Made by a program: the position numbers and the translations under genes | The notes under the pieces: model-generated | Told to the model about the DNA's origin: nothing | The model's input: only the letters and a program-made list of their open reading frames with translations | The model's database searches: none | Shown here: piece by piece, positions 59,705 through 64,000 of the stretch | Layout of the letters: each line of letters opens with the position of its first letter | Position numbering within the stretch: the first letter of the stretch is position 1 | NCBI RefSeq assembly: GCF_028553785.1 | Contig: NZ_CP067136.1 | Span: 2,788,501-2,852,500 of the forward strand | Length of the DNA: 64,000 nt | Origin: Paracoccus fistulariae | GTDB taxonomy: Bacteria; Pseudomonadota; Alphaproteobacteria; Rhodobacterales; Rhodobacteraceae | Direction: 5' to 3'

Positions 59705-60723
59705 TCGTCACCCCGTTCCCCACAACCCCGGCCGAGGGCGACGCGATCGAGGTCGCCCCCGGCGTGCTGTGGACGCGGCTGCCTTTGCCGATGGCGCTGG
59801 ATCACGTGAATATCTATGCGCTGGAGGATGAGGACGGCTGGACCGTTGTCGATACCGGCTTTGACAGCCGCCGGGGTCGCGCCATCTGGCAGCAATTGCG
59901 TGACGGCCCGCTGGCCGGACGACCGATCCGCCGCGTGATCGGCACGCATCACCATCCCGATCATATCGGGCTGGCGGGCTGGCTGATGGCGCAGGATGGC
60001 GCCGACCTGCTGATCAGCCGCACCGCCTGGCTGATGGCGCGGATGCTGGTTCTGGATGAACAGGACCGCCCCTCGGAACAGGCGCTGCGATTCTGGCGTC
60101 GCGCGGGCATGCCGCCCGAGATTTTGGCCAGCCGCGCCAGCGAACGCCCCTTCAATTTCGCCGATGTCGTCCACCCCCTGCCGCTGGGCTTCACCCGCCT
60201 GACCGAGGGGCAGGAGATCCGCTTTGGCAACCGTCGCTGGCGGGTGGTGATGGGGCACGGCCACGCGCCCTGTCATGCGACCTTCTGGTCGCTGGATGAC
60301 GATCTGGTCATCGGCGGCGATCAGCTTTTGCCCTCGATCTCGCCCAATCTGGGGGTTTACCCGACCGAGCCCGAGGCGAATCCCGTCGCAGAATGGCTGG
60401 ACAGTTGTCAGCGCATGCTGGACCTGGCGCAGCCGCGCCATCTGGTGCTGCCCGGCCACAAGCTGCCCTTTACCGGTCTGCCCACCCGGCTGCGGCAATT
60501 GATCGACAATCACCACGGCGCGTTGCAGCGGTTGGAAAAGGCACTGTCCGACGCCCCGCGCAGCGCCGTCGGATGTTTCGACGTCCTCTTCAAGCGCCAG
60601 ATCGGCGACGGAGAGATCGGTCTGGCACTGGTCGAAGCCGTCGCCCATATCAACTATCTGCGCCAGAAAGGCGTTGTCACAGCGGTCGGCGAAAGCGACG
60701 GCGCAGTGCTGTGGGGGGCGTGA
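59701..60723 (+). CDS. Metallo-beta-lactamase-fold hydrolase with C-terminal helical domain
   Basis: 340 residues, GTG start overlapping the preceding stop. The zinc motif THHHPDHIG and later MGHGHAPCH and GGDQLLPSI are clear; the C-terminal part ends in a small winged-helix-like segment common in this acyl-CoA-metabolism-linked subgroup. Coupling to the acyl-CoA dehydrogenase suggests a thioesterase-like or detoxifying role, which is inference. Confidence 0.82.
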   Translation: MIVTPFPTTPAEGDAIEVAPGVLWTRLPLPMALDHVNIYALEDEDGWTVVDTGFDSRRGRAIWQQLRDGPLAGRPIRRVIGTHHHPDHIGLAGWLMAQDGADLLISRTAWLMARMLVLDEQDRPSEQALRFWRRAGMPPEILASRASERPFNFADVVHPLPLGFTRLTEGQEIRFGNRRWRVVMGHGHAPCHATFWSLDDDLVIGGDQLLPSISPNLGVYPTEPEANPVAEWLDSCQRMLDLAQPRHLVLPGHKLPFTGLPTRLRQLIDNHHGALQRLEKALSDAPRSAVGCFDVLFKRQIGDGEIGLALVEAVAHINYLRQKGVVTAVGESDGAVLWGA

Positions 60724-60775
60724 CAGCCGGATCGCTTTCCGTTATCGGATGAAGAAACGCTGACAGGAGAACGGC

Positions 60776-60928
60776 ATGGCCTCGCATGACGAAGTGACCG
60801 ATTACAAACCGGGTGAGATGGACATCACCGAGCAACGCAAAACCTTTTCCGGTTTTTTGAAGGCGGTGAACTGGGTGTGCATGGCCTCGATCGTGGCACT
60901 GATTTTCCTGGCGCTGGTCAATTCCTGA
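60776..60928 (+). CDS. ctaH: aa3-type cytochrome c oxidase subunit IV
   Basis: 50 residues: [20 protein letters not shown] then one transmembrane helix ([18 protein letters not shown]). It closely resembles the small subunit IV (CtaH, 49-50 residues) of Paracoccus denitrificans cytochrome aa3 oxidase, an inner-membrane accessory not needed for catalysis. AGGAGAAC precedes the ATG. The gene stands alone here, away from the catalytic subunits. Confidence 0.88.
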   Translation: MASHDEVTDYKPGEMDITEQRKTFSGFLKAVNWVCMASIVALIFLALVNS

Positions 60929-60954
60929 CCCGGCCTTAACGGCGGTTTTGTTTT

Positions 60955-61578
60955 ATGAAGAGACGTGTTTTCCTGGCGGCCGCAGCGCCCGCCCTTCTTG
61001 CCGCTTGCGGCGCTGACAATATCTGGGCCAGCGACGAGGCCGTACGGAATGCGCGTTTCGTATCGAATGAGCCGCCGTCGATCACGCTGTTCACCGTGAT
61101 CGGCATTCCCCGGGGCGAGGGCGGGCATTCCGGCCTGCTGATCAATGGCAGCCAGCGGATCATTTACGACCCCGCAGGCAGCTGGAGCCATCCCTATATC
61201 CCCGAACGGCATGACGTGCTGTATGGGATCACCGACAATTACAAGAATTTTTACATCGATTACCACGCCCGCAGCACCTATTGGGTGGCCGAGGATCGCG
61301 TTCCGGTCAGCCGAGAGGTGGCCGATCTGGCCATCCGCCGGGCCGAGGCGAATGGCGCCGCCAATAAAAGCTTCTGCGCCGTGGCCACCAGTCAGGTTCT
61401 GCGCGGTGTGCCGGGCTTCGAAGGCGCGCCCTCGGGCTTTTCACCGATCCGTCTGCGGAACTGGTTCCTGACCCTTCCGGGCGTGACCTCGAAGCGCCAT
61501 CAGGATGGCGATCCGGCCAATAATCACGATGTGCTGCTGCGTCAGAAAGACGGCACGATCACCGGCTATATCAGGTAA
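60955..61578 (+). CDS. Lipoprotein of unknown function, possible papain-like fold
   Basis: 207 residues with lipoprotein signal MKRRVFLAAAAPALLAAC. The core GEGGHSGLLINGSQRIIYDP with His, and a later Cys in KSFCAVATSQVLRG, vaguely recall the permuted NlpC/P60 or DUF4105-like hydrolases; this resemblance is weak. Conserved-looking and intact. Its last 13 bases overlap the convergent azlD. Confidence 0.65.
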   Translation: MKRRVFLAAAAPALLAACGADNIWASDEAVRNARFVSNEPPSITLFTVIGIPRGEGGHSGLLINGSQRIIYDPAGSWSHPYIPERHDVLYGITDNYKNFYIDYHARSTYWVAEDRVPVSREVADLAIRRAEANGAANKSFCAVATSQVLRGVPGFEGAPSGFSPIRLRNWFLTLPGVTSKRHQDGDPANNHDVLLRQKDGTITGYIR

Positions 61579-61898
61579 AGCGTCAGCGCCAGCGTCGCCG
61601 CCCCGGCAATGATCGCGGCGATGACACTGCGGCTGAGGACGCCGACAACCAGCGTCGCCGTGGCGGCCAGAAGCCGCGCGGGATCGGTTTCGCCCCCCGT
61701 CGCGGCGGGCCATGTCACCAGCGGGGCGACCAGCGCGGGCAGCACCGCCACGGGCGTGTAGCGCAGCATCCGCAGTGCCCATTCGGGGATCTGCCGATTG
61801 CCAAGCCCGCCCAGAAAGGACCAGCGCAGTAGGAAGGTTCCGACCCCCAGAACCAGAATGATGATCCAGATCCGCAGATCGCCGTAATCGCTGGTCAT
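61566..61898 (-). CDS. azlD: AzlD-family branched-chain amino acid export subunit
   Basis: 110 residues with three to four hydrophobic helices (IWIIILVLGVGTFLLRW, TLVVGVLSRSVIAAIIAGAA). AzlD is the small partner of AzlC in exporting branched-chain amino acids or analogues. Starts within the azlC stop (ATGA). Confidence 0.85.
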   Translation of the reverse strand: MTSDYGDLRIWIIILVLGVGTFLLRWSFLGGLGNRQIPEWALRMLRYTPVAVLPALVAPLVTWPAATGGETDPARLLAATATLVVGVLSRSVIAAIIAGAATLALTLYLI

Positions 61899-62677
61899 GG
61901 CAGCTTCCTCTGTTCCGTCCAGACCTCGACCACGGCCCCCGTGATCATGCCCAGCGGCGCGGCCACCAGCAGCCCAAGCCCCGAGGGCAATCCGGCAAAG
62001 ATCAGCGCCGCGACGATCGAGACAAAGCAGGCCGCCAGATGTCCCGGCGTGCGCAGAATCGGCGCGATCATGGCGATGAAGGTGATCGGCAGTGCGAAAT
62101 CCAGCGCGATATCGTCGGGGATCGCCTTGCCCGCGGTCGCGCCCAGCCAGGTCGCGATCATCCACGGCCCGCAAAGCGCCACTGCGGCCCCGGCGAAATA
62201 GGCCAGGCGCTGCGTCATCGTCAGGCGCGGATATTTCTCGTAATGCTGGATCGACAGCACATAGGTCTGATCGATCATGGAATAAGCGACCCAAGCCTTT
62301 TGCGCGCCGGTTGCCCCGCCCAGCCAGGGCACCAGCGATGCCGAATACATCGCCATCCGCAAATTCACCGCCAGGGCCGAGATGATGACAATGATCGTCG
62401 GCGCATTTTCGGTGATCAGCTGCACGGCGGTAAATTGCGACGCCCCCGCCAGCACCAGCACCGAAAAGCCCATCACCTGCAGAATATCCATCCCGGCCTC
62501 GGTCGCGACCACACCAAACAGCAGGCCAAAGGGGATGATCACGATCAGCAGCGGAATGGACTGGATCATGCCATGCAGAAACGCCTCGCGCGGGGTGCGC
62601 GACAGGGCGCGTCTGACAGCCGGATCATCGGCGACGGGTTGCTGATCGTCAGGACGCGGGGCAGGGGTCGGAGACAT
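61895..62677 (-). CDS. azlC: AzlC-family branched-chain amino acid export permease
   Basis: 260 residues; family segments FLHGMIQSIPLLIVIIPFG, VLAGASQFTAVQLI and VNLRMAMYSASLVPWL. Large membrane subunit working with AzlD. I chose the ATG at 62677, which begins a soluble tail MSPTPAPRPDDQQPV before the first helix; the longer frame crosses the divergent GNAT promoter area. Confidence 0.88.
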   Translation of the reverse strand: MSPTPAPRPDDQQPVADDPAVRRALSRTPREAFLHGMIQSIPLLIVIIPFGLLFGVVATEAGMDILQVMGFSVLVLAGASQFTAVQLITENAPTIIVIISALAVNLRMAMYSASLVPWLGGATGAQKAWVAYSMIDQTYVLSIQHYEKYPRLTMTQRLAYFAGAAVALCGPWMIATWLGATAGKAIPDDIALDFALPITFIAMIAPILRTPGHLAACFVSIVAALIFAGLPSGLGLLVAAPLGMITGAVVEVWTEQRKLP

Positions 62678-62749
62678 TGCGCTTTTGCTTTCTGGCGGTT
62701 CGAGGCACCTTGCTGTCATGATGATCCAGAAGAAGCAAGCTGGCCCCTG

Positions 62750-63235
62750 ATGCGCCTGCTGAGCCCGATACCCCAAACCCATCTGTCCGAGGCCGCGCGG
62801 ATCTGGTGGCACAGTTTTGGCCCGCGCCATCGGCGTGACCGCGTGCCGCATATCTGCCCGGCCCATGGTATTGCCGCCATCGACGCGCAGGATCGGGTGG
62901 CGGGCGTCATGGGTTTGCGCGATTCCGAGGGCGGCTTTCTGCTGGCGCCCCCCCTGTCGCTGCGCTGGCTGTATCGCGCCGCGCCGCCGACGGCGGATCT
63001 GGTGATCGACGGGATCGTGGCCCGGCAGCGCCGTGCGGGCACCGGGCGCGCCCTTCTGGCCGAGGCCGGCCGCCGCGCCCGTGCCTGCGGCCGACCCGGT
63101 CTGCGGGCCGAGGTTCTGGCCCGCAACACAGCCGCCATTGCCTTCTATCGCGCCCTTGGGTTTTCCGAGCTGACGCGCGGACGCTATGGCCGGATCTGGT
63201 CGGGGCAGGTTGTGATCATGCGCAGGCCGGTATGA
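62750..63235 (+). CDS. GNAT-family N-acetyltransferase
   Basis: 161 residues of the GCN5-related fold: acetyl-CoA loop VARQRRAGTGRALLAEAGRR and the closing AAIAFYRALGFSELTRGRYG are diagnostic. Substrate unknown. Divergent from azlC with a 72-base gap. Confidence 0.88.
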   Translation: MRLLSPIPQTHLSEAARIWWHSFGPRHRRDRVPHICPAHGIAAIDAQDRVAGVMGLRDSEGGFLLAPPLSLRWLYRAAPPTADLVIDGIVARQRRAGTGRALLAEAGRRARACGRPGLRAEVLARNTAAIAFYRALGFSELTRGRYGRIWSGQVVIMRRPV

Positions 63236-63279
63236 GCAATTGACGTGCGGGGAACTTGACTCGAATCGCCTCCGGGGGC

Positions 63280-63309
63280 TTCGTTAACGAATATTAATAA
63301 TTCGTTAAC
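63280..63309. promoter_or_regulatory. Palindrome with repeated half-site upstream of YHYH protein
   Basis: A perfect 12-bp palindrome TTCGTTAACGAA (63280-63291) is followed after nine AT-rich bases by a second TTCGTTAAC (63301-63309), ending 9 bases before the ATG. It could be a repressor site or a -10 region. Confidence 0.4.
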
Positions 63310-63318
63310 AGATTTGAG

Positions 63319-63651
63319 ATGAGTATTTTGCTGCTCTTCTTGCTGGCATTTTTCTGTGCCGTTTATCCCTCTGACAGCGCAGCGCATGGCGGTGGGCTGA
63401 ATTCGGAAGGCTGTCACACGAACCGAAAGACCGGGGATTATCACTGCCACAGGGCGCCGACGCAGCAGGTTGGCGCGATGGTCGAGGCTTCTGGCCTGAT
63501 CGGGGCTTTGCCAGAGGCGCGACCCTATCGCAATTGCACGGAAGCAAGACAGGCGGGCGCCGCACCGGTCATGATCGGGACGCCCGGATATGGCCCGCAT
63601 CTGGACCGGGACGGCGACGGGATCGGATGTGAGATTTCCAACCGCAACTAG
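63319..63651 (+). CDS. Secreted YHYH- and Excalibur-domain protein
   Basis: 110 residues: signal peptide (SILLLFLLAFFCAVYPS), a short YHYH-like metal motif region (AHGGGLNSEGCHTNRKTGDY then HCHR) and a C-terminal Excalibur calcium-binding module (YRNCTEARQAG ... HLDRDGDGIGCE). Exported, likely binds calcium; disulfides are probable. Function not known. Confidence 0.82.
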   Translation: MSILLLFLLAFFCAVYPSDSAAHGGGLNSEGCHTNRKTGDYHCHRAPTQQVGAMVEASGLIGALPEARPYRNCTEARQAGAAPVMIGTPGYGPHLDRDGDGIGCEISNRN

Positions 63652-63777
63652 GTCTTTTTGGGTTCAGCTTGAGACATATCCGCTCAGCCTGCCCCACGGC
63701 AGACGCTCAACGCGAAGCAAGACTGCTTCACCCTTAACCCGGAACGCTTTCGTCAGGCGACTAAAGGCCGGTCCGGG
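63652..63777. other. Short intergenic stretch
   Basis: No gene is visible. Mixed composition with CTTTTTGGG near the start but no clear hairpin. Confidence 0.4.
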
Positions 63778-64000
63778 TCAGTCGAAGATCCCGGCCACAC
63801 GGCCCAACAGCATGAAAGCGCGGGCCGAGCGGGTGTCGGCCAGCATGGCGATCTGGTCGTCCTCCAGCGCCGGGATCAGCCGGGTCATTGTCACGTCGAA
63901 TTGCCGCATGAAGTGATGGGCCGTGTCGCGAAAGATCTCATCCGCGCGCAGGTAATCGGCGGTCACCTCGATCGCCATGGCGTCGCGGATCGCGCCGACC
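63778..64000 (-). CDS. C-terminal part of an unidentified gene (5' end beyond window)
   Basis: The frame is open to the window edge, reading GAIRDAMAIEVTADYLRADE and on to AFMLLGRVAGIFD-stop. The helical, acidic composition (DEIFRDTAHHFMRQFDVTMT) looks like real protein, but I cannot name a family from 74 residues. Confidence 0.5.
   Translation of the reverse strand, partial: VGAIRDAMAIEVTADYLRADEIFRDTAHHFMRQFDVTMTRLIPALEDDQIAMLADTRSARAFMLLGRVAGIFD

Noticed and set aside
1..64000. CRISPR array, tRNA or rRNA genes
   Set aside because: I saw no regularly spaced repeats of 24-37 bases, no cas-like proteins, and no recognisable tRNA acceptor/anticodon pattern or rRNA segments. A tRNAscan or Infernal run would be decisive.

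Overview
The window looks like a chromosome segment of a high-GC alphaproteobacterium of the Rhodobacteraceae/Paracoccus type. The best taxonomic clue is a 50-residue aa3-type cytochrome oxidase subunit IV at 60776-60928 that closely resembles Paracoccus denitrificans CtaH. The hpf-ptsN start of the window and the Sua5, AzlCD and DUF2794 genes fit the same group. This placement is inferred from recognised families, not from a database search.

Region 1 (1-1430) is ordinary core DNA: the end of hpf, then ptsN and a small hypothetical gene. Region 2 (about 1450-16440) is a heavily rearranged accessory island. It holds five recognisable IS types (IS630 twice, IS3/IS407-like, IS5/IS903-like, IS256, and two copies of an IS5/IS427-like tail). 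It also holds a prophage fragment (capsid, head-tail and tail genes, minus strand) carrying a GmrSD-like DUF262/DUF1524 restriction gene. That gene is split by an IS with a 4-bp target duplication and also carries a one-base frameshift. Beyond the IS pile-up lies an orphan type VI secretion module, minus strand: VgrG, a 152-residue exported protein, a 308-residue protein of unknown family, PAAR, and a tiny ORF. An AP2-like gene and gene remnants follow.

Region 3 (16486-33832) is a catabolic block. An IclR regulator sits between a minus-strand set (omega-aminotransferase, metallo-hydrolase, phospho-lyase-type aminotransferase, hydroxyamine kinase-like protein) and a plus-strand set (tripartite tricarboxylate transporter, aldehyde dehydrogenase, UPF0261 protein). 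It is followed directly by hpaR and the complete lower homoprotocatechuate pathway hpaFEDGHI. A kinase plus phospho-lyase could turn a beta-hydroxy amine into an aldehyde that the dehydrogenase oxidises. If the amine were a catechol phenylethanolamine, the product would be the hpa substrate. That link is my inference.

Region 4 (34065-47318) is a second amine/amide catabolic block. It contains an NCS1 permease coupled to a histone-deacetylase-like amidohydrolase, a LysR regulator, a five-gene run (RidA, DUF1028, aldehyde dehydrogenase, trimethylamine/dimethylglycine dehydrogenase-like flavoprotein, M20 deacylase), a flavin monooxygenase and an APC permease. Region 5 (47445-52634) is a tightly overlapping lipid-modification operon: FAD oxidase, DUF1365, cyclopropane-fatty-acid-synthase-like methyltransferase, GPH-type transporter, SDR. 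Region 6 (52970-64000) is mixed housekeeping: GFA protein, DUF2794, two I78-type lipoproteins, TetR, glutamate-type dehydrogenase, Sua5, acyl-CoA dehydrogenase with a metallo-hydrolase, ctaH, azlCD, a GNAT acetyltransferase and a YHYH-Excalibur protein.
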